A stretch of 12,643 nucleotides of DNA from DATDMG01 sp036518955 (GTDB taxonomy: Bacteria > Actinomycetota > Actinomycetes > Actinomycetales > Kineosporiaceae), in assembly GCA_036518955.1 (NCBI GenBank), contig DATDMG010000123.1, positions 1 through 12,643 of the forward strand. Reading direction: 5' to 3'. Shown piece by piece: positions 1 through 6,855 of this stretch. The position numbers were made by a program, and so were the translations under genes. Each line of letters opens with the position of its first letter. The stretch's first letter is position 1. The notes under the pieces were generated by a model. The model was given only the letters and a program-made list of their open reading frames with translations. It did not search any database and was not told the DNA's origin.

Positions 1-1
1 C

Positions 2-25
2 GTCGCCGACCTGCCGGTCGGCGGC
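2..25 (-). terminator. Hairpin just after the nuoD-like stop codon
   Basis: Positions 2-10 and 17-25 can form a 9-bp stem (one G-T pair) around a 6-nt loop. It begins 1-2 nt beyond the stop codon of the minus-strand nuoD-like gene. There is no U-tract, which is common for actinomycete terminators. The position fits a transcription end, which would make the nuoD-like gene the last gene of its transcript, but termination is inferred from structure only. Confidence 0.5.
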
Positions 26-26
26 C

Positions 27-1229
27 CTACTTGTCGACGTCGCCCACCACGAAGAACATCGATCCCATGATCGATACCATGTCGGCCATCAGATTGCCCG
101 GCAGCAGCCGCGACAGCACCTGGACGTTGTTGAACGAGGCCGAGCGTAGCTTGAGTCGCCACGGGACCTTGTCGCCCTTGGAGTACAGGTAGTAGCCATT
201 GATCCCGAGCGGGTTCTCGGTCCACCGGTAGGTGTGGCCCTCCGGCACCCGGAGCACCTTCGGCAGCTTCACGTTGATCGCGCCGCGCGGCAGCGAGCGC
301 AACCGGTCGATGCAGAACTCGGCGATGTCGAGCGACACGTGCACCTGCTCGACGAGCACGTCCAGCCGGGAGTAGCAGTCCCCCGCGGTCCGGGTGATCA
401 CCCGGCCGGGCCCGCCGGGCGCGAACACCTCGTCGTACGCCAGGTACGGCTCGTCCCGGCGCAGGTCCACGTCGACGCCGCTGCCGCGGGCGATCGGGCC
501 GGACACGCCGTAGGCGGCCGCGAGCTCGTGGCTGAGGACGCCGACGCCGACCGTCCGGGCGTGCAGGATCTCGTTGTCCATCAGCATGTTCTCCACGTCC
601 GGGAACCGCAGCCGGACGGCGGCGAGCGCCTCGGTCACCCGGCCCGTCCAGCCGGCGGGCAGGTCTTCCTTCAGACCGCCGACCCGGTTGAACATGTAGT
701 GCATCCGGCCGCCGGAGACCTCCTCCAGGACGGCCTGCAGGGTCTCCCGCTCTCGGAAGGCGTAGAAGACGGGGGTCAGCGCGCCGAGCTCCAGCGGGTA
801 GGACCCGAGGAACACCAGAGCGGAAAGGATTCGGTTCAGCTCTGCCAGCAGGGTGCGGGTCCAGACCGCGCGGGGCGGCACCTCCATGCCCAGCAGCTGC
901 TCTGCCGCCAGGACGACGCCGAGTTCGTTCGCGAACGCGGACAGCCAGTCGTGCCGGTTCGCCAGCACGATGATCTGGCGGTAGTCACGGACCTCGAAGA
1001 GCTTCTCCGCGCCCCGGTGCATGTAGCCGACGACGGGCTGGCACTCGACGATCTTCTCGCCGTCGAGGACGAGCCGCAGGCGGAGGACGCCGTGCGTGGC
1101 AGGGTGCTGCGGCCCGATGTTGAGCACCATGTCGGACGTCGCGAGGCCCGATGCGCCGAGGCCCACCTCCACCGGCACCCCGGAAGCCGGGGCGGACGTC
1201 GGGACGCTGTCGGTCACGGTCTGGTCCAC
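27..1229 (-). CDS. nuoD: NuoD/49-kDa-type NADH-quinone oxidoreductase subunit, stand-alone paralogue
   Basis: A 400-aa protein of the complex I 49-kDa (NuoD/Nqo4) family, normally a cytoplasmic peripheral-arm subunit that helps build the quinone site. Visible hallmarks are GPQHPATHGVLR (residues 39-50), HRGAEK (71-76), NExG-type helix after residue 100, FREREx and RMH in the middle, DLPAGW, GVSGP, and a C-terminal IMGSMFFVVGDVDK that matches the family ending. His46, the usual quinone-headgroup histidine, is kept. The usual DxxDY tyrosine is Trp95, and the His of NRxxSH is Ala137. The start is GTG with no clear Shine-Dalgarno; about 33 variable residues precede the conserved core, and Met34 is an internal alternative. 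No other nuo gene lies in view: the upstream neighbours are divergent. Lack of the nuo operon and the substituted residues suggest a second copy rather than the main respiratory subunit, although genes left of the window are not visible. Confidence 0.9.
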   Translation of the reverse strand: MDQTVTDSVPTSAPASGVPVEVGLGASGLATSDMVLNIGPQHPATHGVLRLRLVLDGEKIVECQPVVGYMHRGAEKLFEVRDYRQIIVLANRHDWLSAFANELGVVLAAEQLLGMEVPPRAVWTRTLLAELNRILSALVFLGSYPLELGALTPVFYAFRERETLQAVLEEVSGGRMHYMFNRVGGLKEDLPAGWTGRVTEALAAVRLRFPDVENMLMDNEILHARTVGVGVLSHELAAAYGVSGPIARGSGVDVDLRRDEPYLAYDEVFAPGGPGRVITRTAGDCYSRLDVLVEQVHVSLDIAEFCIDRLRSLPRGAINVKLPKVLRVPEGHTYRWTENPLGINGYYLYSKGDKVPWRLKLRSASFNNVQVLSRLLPGNLMADMVSIMGSMFFVVGDVDK

Positions 1230-1236
1230 AGCTGTG

Positions 1237-1242
1237 AGTCTG
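1237..1242 (-). promoter_or_regulatory. Weak -10-like hexamer before the nuoD-like GTG
   Basis: On the minus strand the hexamer CAGACT lies 7 nt before the GTG start at 1229, the distance expected for a leaderless transcript. It differs by one base from the actinomycete TANNNT pattern. I see no -35 match at 16-18 nt, so this is only a candidate. The whole divergent gap to the PH-domain gene at 1271 is 41 bp, so both promoters must overlap each other or the coding regions. Confidence 0.25.
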
Positions 1243-1270
1243 CCACGGTGCAGCGTGGGATCCTGCCGTC

Positions 1271-1804
1271 ATGACGCCCCAGTCCGAGGTCAGGTCAGAA
1301 CCGGGCCCGGGGGTCCGGCCGGGGGGAGAGCCTTTCGACCCGGTCGGCGTCCGCTGGAACCGTGTCTCGACCAAGCTCGCCGCCGCGCGCCGGCTCACCG
1401 GCCTGCTGGCGCTCGCCGTCCCGGGGGCGCTCCTGGTGGTGCCGGCGGTGCTGATCGGGTCGTGGTGGTGGCTGGCCCCGATGGTCCCGGTCGCCGTCGG
1501 CGCCTGGTGGTGGTGGGTCGCCGGTCGGCAGGTCGCCGCCATCGGCTACGCGGAACGGGACGACGACCTGCTGGTGCGGCGGGGAATCATGTGGCGGTAC
1601 ATCGTCGTCGTCCCGTACGGGCGGCTGCAGTACGTCGACGTCCAGGCGGGCCCGGTCGATCGGATCTTCGGCATCGCGCGGGTACAGCTCCACACGGCGT
1701 CCGCGGCGACCGACGCGATGATCCCGGGGCTCCCGCCGGCTGAGGCGGCGCGGGTCCGCGACCGGCTGGCCGCCCGCGGCCAGGCCCGGCTGGCGGGGTT
1801 GTGA
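1271..1804 (+). CDS. Small membrane protein with one bacterial PH domain (YdbS-like)
   Basis: A 177-aa protein. After a polar N-terminus, residues about 41-63 and 66-84 are hydrophobic and predicted to span the membrane; the second segment holds clusters of three and four Trp. The rest (about 87-160) resembles the bPH2/DUF304 domain, with the typical run VVPYGRLQYVDVQAGPVDR (about 113-131) followed by FGIARVQLHTASAAT. The family is known for paired membrane genes such as ydbS-ydbT of Bacillus subtilis, which I recall as sigma-W controlled and linked to resistance to antimicrobial peptides; the molecular role is not settled. The stop codon overlaps the GTG start of the next gene (GTGA), so the two are almost certainly co-translated. 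The ATG start has only a weak GGGA upstream; no better start is seen. Confidence 0.85.
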   Translation: MTPQSEVRSEPGPGVRPGGEPFDPVGVRWNRVSTKLAAARRLTGLLALAVPGALLVVPAVLIGSWWWLAPMVPVAVGAWWWWVAGRQVAAIGYAERDDDLLVRRGIMWRYIVVVPYGRLQYVDVQAGPVDRIFGIARVQLHTASAATDAMIPGLPPAEAARVRDRLAARGQARLAGL

Positions 1805-3342
1805 CAGCGGAGGTGGGCGGGCCGGGCGACGAGGCCGACGCGGGGACCGAGCCGGTCGCGGCGGACGGTCGGTGGCACCGCGTCCACCCGCTCACGCCGG
1901 CGATCCGGTCCTGGCAGGTGCTCGTCGTCCTGCTGATCTACCTCGGCCAGGACCTCGTGCAGACCACCCTCCGCGGTGACCTGGACGCGGCGGGGCAGGT
2001 GGCCCAGCTGCGCGGCTGGGCCCTCGGCGGCGGCTTGCTGATCGTGCTCGTGGTGATCCTGCTGGGCGGCGGGATGGCGGGCCTGTCCTGGCGTTGCACC
2101 CGTTACCGGGTCAGCCACGAGGCGCTGGAGCTGCAGCACGGCGTCGTCTCGCGGCGTCAGCGCCAGGCGCCGCTCGACCGGTTGCAGGCCGTCGACATCG
2201 TGCAGCCGCTGCTCGCCCGGCTGACCGGACTGGCCCGGCTCACCCTCGAGGTGGCCGGCGGGGGCGACTCCCGGATCGAGCTGGCCTACCTCACCGAGAC
2301 CCAGGCCCGCCGGCTGCGCAACCACCTGCTCGCCGCGGCGGCCGGCGTCCGCTACCGCACCCCGGAGGCGCCGGAGGCGCCGGAGCACTTCGTGCTCACC
2401 GTGCCGCTGCAGCGTTTGGCCGGGGCGCTGGCCCTGAGCGGTGGCACGATCTGGCTGGGGACCGGCGCCGTCGCGCTGGTCAGCAGCTCGATCGCGACCG
2501 GCCGGCCGGGGTTGGCGGCAGGCGCGCTGCCCGCTCTGCTCGGTGCTGCCGGCACCTTGTGGAACCGTTTCAGCACCGAGTTCGGGTTCCGGGTGGCCAC
2601 CTCTCCGGACGGGCTCCGGCTCCGCCACGGGCTGCTCCAGCAGCGCACCCAGACCGTCCCGCCCGGCCGGGTGCAGGCCGTCCGGTTGAGCCAGCCGCTG
2701 CTGTGGCGGCCGGGCCGTTGGTGGCGGGTGGAGGTCAACGTGGCCGGCTACGGGCGGGAGCGCGCCGAGACCGGGGTGCTGCTGCCGGTGGGCACCCGGG
2801 ACGAGGCGGTCGCCGTCCTCGCGTTCGTGCTGCCCGACCTCGGGGTGAGGGATACGGAGCATCCTGGGCCGGTCGTCGACGCCGGCCTGGTCGGCACCCT
2901 CGGTGACGGCGGCTTCACGGCCGCTCCGCCGGCCGCCCGGTTCGTCGACCCCATCGGCTGGCGCCGGCACGGGTACCGGGTGACCCGGACGGCGCTGCTG
3001 CTCCGCCGCGGCGTGCTGTACCGGCAGCTGGACGTCGTCCCGCACGCCCGCACCCAGAGCGTCGGGGTGCGGCAGGGGCCGCTGCAGCGCCGGCTGGCGC
3101 TGGCGTCGTTCACGCTGCACTCCACGCCGGGACCGGCGATGCCGGTGGTCGCGCACCTGGCCGCTCCGGTGGTGGCGCGGCTGCTGGACGAGCAGGTACT
3201 GCGGGCGCGGCAGGCGCGGGCCGGCGCGGGTCCGGAGCGCTGGATGGAGACGGTGGCGTCAGCCGCACCGGCCGGCCACCCGTTGGACCAGCCAACCGAA
3301 CCCGCCCAGGGCGCCGGGGTCGAGGAGCTCGGCGACCGCTGA
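1801..3342 (+). CDS. Membrane protein with three bacterial PH domains (YdbT-like)
   Basis: A 513-aa protein beginning with GTG inside the stop codon of the preceding PH-domain gene. Hydrophobic stretches at about 36-52, 74-96, 205-230 and 236-254 suggest two transmembrane hairpins. Three bPH2-type units follow membrane segments or linkers: about 97-180 (APLDRLQAVDIVQPLLARLTG), 258-345 (VPPGRVQAVRLSQPLLWR) and 388-465 (VVPHARTQSVGVRQGPLQRR). This repeated architecture matches YdbT-type proteins, which pair with a single-PH partner as here. A PEA repeat at about 188-195 links the first unit to the second membrane hairpin. The last 28 codons or so run into the convergent methyltransferase gene, and this Pro/Ala/Glu-rich tail looks non-conserved. 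It probably works with the 177-aa protein as a membrane complex; substrate or partner unknown. Confidence 0.87.
   Translation: MTAEVGGPGDEADAGTEPVAADGRWHRVHPLTPAIRSWQVLVVLLIYLGQDLVQTTLRGDLDAAGQVAQLRGWALGGGLLIVLVVILLGGGMAGLSWRCTRYRVSHEALELQHGVVSRRQRQAPLDRLQAVDIVQPLLARLTGLARLTLEVAGGGDSRIELAYLTETQARRLRNHLLAAAAGVRYRTPEAPEAPEHFVLTVPLQRLAGALALSGGTIWLGTGAVALVSSSIATGRPGLAAGALPALLGAAGTLWNRFSTEFGFRVATSPDGLRLRHGLLQQRTQTVPPGRVQAVRLSQPLLWRPGRWWRVEVNVAGYGRERAETGVLLPVGTRDEAVAVLAFVLPDLGVRDTEHPGPVVDAGLVGTLGDGGFTAAPPAARFVDPIGWRRHGYRVTRTALLLRRGVLYRQLDVVPHARTQSVGVRQGPLQRRLALASFTLHSTPGPAMPVVAHLAAPVVARLLDEQVLRARQARAGAGPERWMETVASAAPAGHPLDQPTEPAQGAGVEELGDR
2362..2385 (+). repeat. In-frame 9-bp tandem repeat in the triple-PH gene
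   Basis: CCGGAGGCG occurs twice in tandem (2362-2370, 2371-2379), followed by a partial third copy. It encodes Pro-Glu-Ala units in the linker between the first PH unit and the second membrane hairpin. Its length is a multiple of three, so copy-number change would alter linker length without a frameshift. Confidence 0.7.
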
Positions 3343-4272
3343 CCGCCGGGCCAGCGCCTGCAGCAGGCCGGCGCCTCCGGCCGGCAGGGCGTGGGCCGCC
3401 GGGCCGGCCAGGCCCTCCCGGACGCCGAGCTCGGTCAGGGCGGTGCGCTGGTCCGTCAGCCGGGTGTCGGTCGCGCCCGCGGCCTGGGCCGCGGCGGCGA
3501 CGGCGTCCAGGGCCACGTGCGCGGTCACGTCGCAGCTCCCGTCGGGCACCGGCGGGACCGCCCGGCCGCCTCGGAAGCCGGTCAGCGTGCCGGTCGCCGG
3601 CCGGTCCGCGCGCTCGTGGTGGTAGTCCACCGCGAGCAGGGTGGCCCCGCCCGCGGTGGCCGCGGCCCGCTCTGCCAGCCCCGCCCAGAGCAGGTCTCGG
3701 GGCAGTCCGACCTCGACCCGGTCGCCCGGGTCGCCGTCCTCGAACGGCCACCAGCGGCGGCACCACGCCAGCTCGGCGGGGGCCGGGTCGGGGCCGAGGG
3801 CCTCCCGGCCGGTCCGCGGGTCCACCAGGACCGTCCGCGGTGCGCCGTCCTCGTCGAGCTCGAGCACCGGGCACGGGACGTCGTCCAGCAGCTCCCAGCC
3901 GATCACCAGGGCGTCGTCGAAGGCGTCGGCCGGGATCTCGTGGAGTCCCTGCGACCAGCCGATGCCGGCGGGCAGGCCCGCCGGCCGGGCGACGACGTCC
4001 ACGGCGTGCAGGGCCAGGTGCGCCGCGTCCGGCAGCGCGGTCAGGGCGGCCAGCAGCTCCCCGTGCCCCGCCCCGACGTCGAGGACGCGGCACCGACCGG
4101 TGGCGTCCGCCAGGCGCGCCAGGGCGCGCGCCAGCGGACCGGGGGCGGCGTGGACCGCCGTCCGGAAGTGCCCGGACGGGCCGGCACCGGTGGTGAAGAA
4201 CCCACTGGGGCCGTACAGGGCCTGCCCCCACGCCCGCTGCCACGGCACCACGAGGCCATACTCTCGCGGCAT
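3259..4272 (-). CDS. MidA/NDUFAF7-family SAM-dependent methyltransferase (PF02636-like)
   Basis: A 337-aa protein. The N-terminal WGQALYGPSGFFTTG (about 15-29) and GHFRTAVHA (34-42) match the family's substrate-side segment. VLDVGAGHGEL (63-73) is the SAM-binding motif I; WELLDDVPC (126-134) corresponds to the family's NE-x-LDALPV; AVDYHHE (214-220) and DVTAHV (248-253) match the DYG and DLTAHVDF motifs; LLDPGALGGFGWLV (316-329) matches the C-terminal end. NDUFAF7, the mitochondrial member, dimethylates an arginine of the NuoD homologue NDUFS2, which makes the nearby nuoD-like gene notable. The ATG start overlaps the divergent dehydrogenase ATG within a CATG; in-frame GTG codons at residues 8 and 9, preceded by GAGAG, are alternatives. 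The 3' end overlaps the convergent triple-PH gene by 84 bp. Family assignment is firm; the substrate is inferred. Confidence 0.82.
   Translation of the reverse strand: MPREYGLVVPWQRAWGQALYGPSGFFTTGAGPSGHFRTAVHAAPGPLARALARLADATGRCRVLDVGAGHGELLAALTALPDAAHLALHAVDVVARPAGLPAGIGWSQGLHEIPADAFDDALVIGWELLDDVPCPVLELDEDGAPRTVLVDPRTGREALGPDPAPAELAWCRRWWPFEDGDPGDRVEVGLPRDLLWAGLAERAAATAGGATLLAVDYHHERADRPATGTLTGFRGGRAVPPVPDGSCDVTAHVALDAVAAAAQAAGATDTRLTDQRTALTELGVREGLAGPAAHALPAGGAGLLQALARRSAVAELLDPGALGGFGWLVQRVAGRCG
4259..4264 (+). promoter_or_regulatory. -10-like TACTCT of a probable leaderless dehydrogenase transcript
   Basis: TACTCT fits TANNNT and ends 6 nt before the ATG at 4271, the distance at which transcription would start on the A of the ATG. 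A possible -35, CTGCCA at 4237-4242 with a 16-nt spacer, is a poor match. No Shine-Dalgarno precedes this ATG, which agrees with a leaderless message. The element lies inside the 5' coding part of the divergent methyltransferase. Confidence 0.4.
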
Positions 4273-6766
4273 GACCCCGGGTGAGCTGCCGCAGCGCGCG
4301 CAGGTCGTGGTGATCGGTGGCGGCGTGATCGGCTGCTCGGTCGCTTACCACCTGGCGGTGCTCGGCTGCCACGACGTGCTGCTGCTCGAGCGTGACCGGC
4401 TCACCTCCGGCACCACCTGGCACGCCGCCGGCCTGATGGTCCGGTTCGGTTCGCTGTCGGCGACGTCCACCCAGTTCCGGAGCTACACCCACGACCTCTA
4501 CCAGCGGCTGGAGGCGGAGACCGGGCAGGCGACGGGCTTCCGGCCGGTCGGGTTCATCGAACTGGCCACCGAGCCGGACCAGCTGGAGGAGTACCGCCGG
4601 GTGGCCGCCTTCAACCGGTACTGCGGCGTCGACGTCCACGAGATCTCGGCGGCCGAGGTGGGCCGGCTGTTCCCGCTCGCCCGGACCGACGACGTCCTCG
4701 CCGGGTTCTACGTCCAGGACGACGGCCGGGTGAACCCGGTGGACGTCACCATGGCGCTGGCCAAGGGCGCCCGGCAGCGCGGCGTCCGGGTCGTCGAGGG
4801 GGTGCCGGTGGAGACGGTGCTCACCCGGCGCGGTCCGGGCGGCCTGCCGGAGGTGACCGGCGTCCGGACGGCGGGTGGCGACGTCGAGGCCGAGACCGTG
4901 GTCAACTGTGCCGGGATGTGGGCCCGGGAGCTGGCCTCGCGCTCCGGTGTCGCGGTCCCGGTGCAGGCCGCCGAGCACTACTACCTGATCACCGACGAGC
5001 TGCCCGGCATCCCGGCCGACCTGCCCGTGCTGGAGGACCCGCGCAACTACGGGTACTACCGGGAGGAGGGCGGCGGGCTGATGGTCGGCCTCTTCGAGGG
5101 CGTCGCCGCGCCCTGGCGGGTGGAGGGCGTGCCCGCGGACTTCTCGTTCGGCCGGATCCCTCCGGACACCGACCGGCTGGCCCCGTTCGTCGAGGCCGCC
5201 CTGTCCCGGGTCCCGGCGGCCTCCGAGGTGGGCCTGCGCACCGTCTTCTGCGGTCCGGAGTCGTTCACGCCCGACCTGATGCCGGCCCTCGGCGAGGCGC
5301 CGGAGGTGCGCGGGTACTTCGTCGCCGCCGGGCTCAACTCGATCGGCGTCCTCACCGGGGGCGGGCTCGGCCGGGCGCTCGCGCACTGGATCCTCGCCGG
5401 GACGCCGGACGTCGACGTCACCGGGCTCGACGTGGGGCGCCTCCACCCGTACCAGTCGACGCCGGCGTACCGCAGGGCGCGGACGGCGGAGGTCCTGGGC
5501 CTGGTCTACGCCCGCCACTACCCGACCCGTTCGCCCCGGACGGCGCGCGGTGCCAAGCGCTCGGCCCTGCACGACCGGCTGGCCGCGGCGGGCGCGCACT
5601 TCCGGGACGTCGGCGGATGGGAGGGCGCCGACTGGTTCGCCGGCGCCGGTGTCCGGCCCGACGCCGGCCCGTTGACCTGGGGCCGGGCGCCGTGGTTCGC
5701 GCACTGGGCGGCCGAGCACCGGGCCGGGCGTGAAGCGGTCGCGCTGACGGACCTGTCGTTCATGGCGAAGTTCCGGGTCGCCGGGCGGGACGCCGCCGCC
5801 GTCCTGGACCGGGTGAGCGTCGGCGCCGTCGCCGGCGAGCCGGGCCGGAACACCCACACCCAGTGGCTCAACGAGGCGGGTGGCATCGAGGCGGACCTGA
5901 CCGTGACCCGGCTGGACGACGAGGAGTTCCTGGTCGTCGTCCCGGACAGCGCGCACCGGCACGCGTACGGCTGGCTGCGCCGCCACCTGGGTCGGGCGCA
6001 CGCCGTCGTCACGGACGTCACGTCAGGTTACGCGCTGATGGGCGTGCAGGGGCCGCGGTCCCGGGAACTGCTGCAGTCGCTGACGGCGTGCGACCTGTCC
6101 GACCAGGCGTTCCCCCTCCGGGCGGCGCGGGAGTTCGACCTCGGCTTCGCCCGGGTGCTGGGCATCCGGGTCACTGACGTCGGCGAACTCGGCTACGAGC
6201 TGTACGTGCCGACCGAGCACGCGATCGACGTCCACGATCGGATCGTGGAGGCGGGCGAGGCGTTCGGGCTGACCTACGCCGGCCTCAGGGCGTGGGGATC
6301 GCTCCGGCTGGAGAAGGGGTACCCCGACTACGGCCACGACATCGGCAACCTGGACTCGGTGCTCGAGGCGGGCCTGGGGTTCGGGGTCGACCTCACGCCG
6401 GGGCGCCGCTTCGTGGGCCGCCGGGCCGTCGAGGCGGCTCTCGCCGGGCAATCCGGCGGGGCGCCGACCCGACGCCTGGTCCAGGTGCTCGTGACGGACC
6501 CGGAACCGCTGTTGTGGCACGGCGAGGTCGTGTACCGGGCGGGCGCACCGGTGGGGTACGTCCGGTCCGGGTCCTACGGGTGGACGCTCGGCGGGGCCGT
6601 GGGCCTGGTGATGGTCGACCCGGGCGGGCACGGGCGGCCCGAACCGGTCACCCAGGCCTGGCTGGACGCCGAGCCGCTGGAGGTCGAGATCGCGGGCCGG
6701 CGGTACCCGGTCCGGGGGTCCCTGCGCTCGCTCCACGACCCGAAGGCCGAGCGGATCCGACCCTGA
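4271..6766 (+). CDS. Dimethylglycine/sarcosine dehydrogenase-like flavoenzyme with folate-binding GcvT domain
   Basis: An 831-aa, four-part protein close in length to bacterial dimethylglycine oxidase. Residues about 10-370 form a DAO-type FAD domain with GGGVIG (16-21) and Glu40 at the end of strand 2. TSGTTWHAAGL (45-55) holds His51, aligned with the histidine that binds FAD covalently in dimethylglycine dehydrogenases. A short FAO_M-type linker (LHPYQST region and after) leads to a GcvT-like aminomethyltransferase domain (about 435-715), with Asp542 in GGIEADLTVTRL matching the catalytic aspartate, and a C-terminal GcvT barrel (about 725-815). Such enzymes oxidatively demethylate N-methyl amines and pass the one-carbon unit to tetrahydrofolate in the cytoplasm. 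The reading frame is open far upstream, but the ATG at 4271 directly precedes the conserved QVVVIGGG strand. Dimethylglycine versus sarcosine or another methylamine cannot be decided from sequence. Confidence 0.87.
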   Translation: MTPGELPQRAQVVVIGGGVIGCSVAYHLAVLGCHDVLLLERDRLTSGTTWHAAGLMVRFGSLSATSTQFRSYTHDLYQRLEAETGQATGFRPVGFIELATEPDQLEEYRRVAAFNRYCGVDVHEISAAEVGRLFPLARTDDVLAGFYVQDDGRVNPVDVTMALAKGARQRGVRVVEGVPVETVLTRRGPGGLPEVTGVRTAGGDVEAETVVNCAGMWARELASRSGVAVPVQAAEHYYLITDELPGIPADLPVLEDPRNYGYYREEGGGLMVGLFEGVAAPWRVEGVPADFSFGRIPPDTDRLAPFVEAALSRVPAASEVGLRTVFCGPESFTPDLMPALGEAPEVRGYFVAAGLNSIGVLTGGGLGRALAHWILAGTPDVDVTGLDVGRLHPYQSTPAYRRARTAEVLGLVYARHYPTRSPRTARGAKRSALHDRLAAAGAHFRDVGGWEGADWFAGAGVRPDAGPLTWGRAPWFAHWAAEHRAGREAVALTDLSFMAKFRVAGRDAAAVLDRVSVGAVAGEPGRNTHTQWLNEAGGIEADLTVTRLDDEEFLVVVPDSAHRHAYGWLRRHLGRAHAVVTDVTSGYALMGVQGPRSRELLQSLTACDLSDQAFPLRAAREFDLGFARVLGIRVTDVGELGYELYVPTEHAIDVHDRIVEAGEAFGLTYAGLRAWGSLRLEKGYPDYGHDIGNLDSVLEAGLGFGVDLTPGRRFVGRRAVEAALAGQSGGAPTRRLVQVLVTDPEPLLWHGEVVYRAGAPVGYVRSGSYGWTLGGAVGLVMVDPGGHGRPEPVTQAWLDAEPLEVEIAGRRYPVRGSLRSLHDPKAERIRP

Positions 6767-6772
6767 CCCCAG

Positions 6773-6792
6773 GTCCGCCGGAACCGGCGGAC
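6773..6792. terminator. Perfect inverted repeat between convergent genes
   Basis: GTCCGCCGG and CCGGCGGAC are perfect 9-nt complements separated by AA; in RNA this would be a 7-8-bp stem with a short loop. It starts 7 nt after the dehydrogenase stop codon and faces the end of the convergent methyltransferase gene, so it could stop transcription from both sides. There is no U-tract on either strand. Confidence 0.6.
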
Positions 6793-6827
6793 GGGTCTGG
6801 CCCGGCAGCCCCGCCGGCGGCGGCGAT

Positions 6828-6842
6828 CCGCAGCAGCTGCGG
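6828..6842 (-). terminator. Second small hairpin beyond the methyltransferase stop
   Basis: CCGCAG and CTGCGG pair around a 3-nt CAG loop, 14 nt past the stop codon of the minus-strand methyltransferase. It may act with the inverted repeat at 6773-6792 as a two-hairpin end. The rest of this 89-bp gap shows nothing else I can name. Confidence 0.35.
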
Positions 6843-6855
6843 GGTACCGCCGATG

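Noticed and set aside
1546..3156. 536-codon minus-strand frame opposite the PH-domain genes.
   Set aside because: Its translation is Gln/Arg/Pro-rich without motifs, while the plus strand shows clear membrane segments and bPH2 domains.
3641..4270. N-terminal extension of the dehydrogenase frame by 210 codons.
   Set aside because: It is antisense to the conserved MidA-type gene and has no domain; the FAD-binding strand begins just after the ATG at 4271.
3110..6001. 963-codon open frame on the minus strand.
   Set aside because: It lies antisense to the dehydrogenase and overlaps the MidA-type gene in another frame; its Arg/Pro/Gly-rich translation has no domain signature. It is a high-GC shadow frame.
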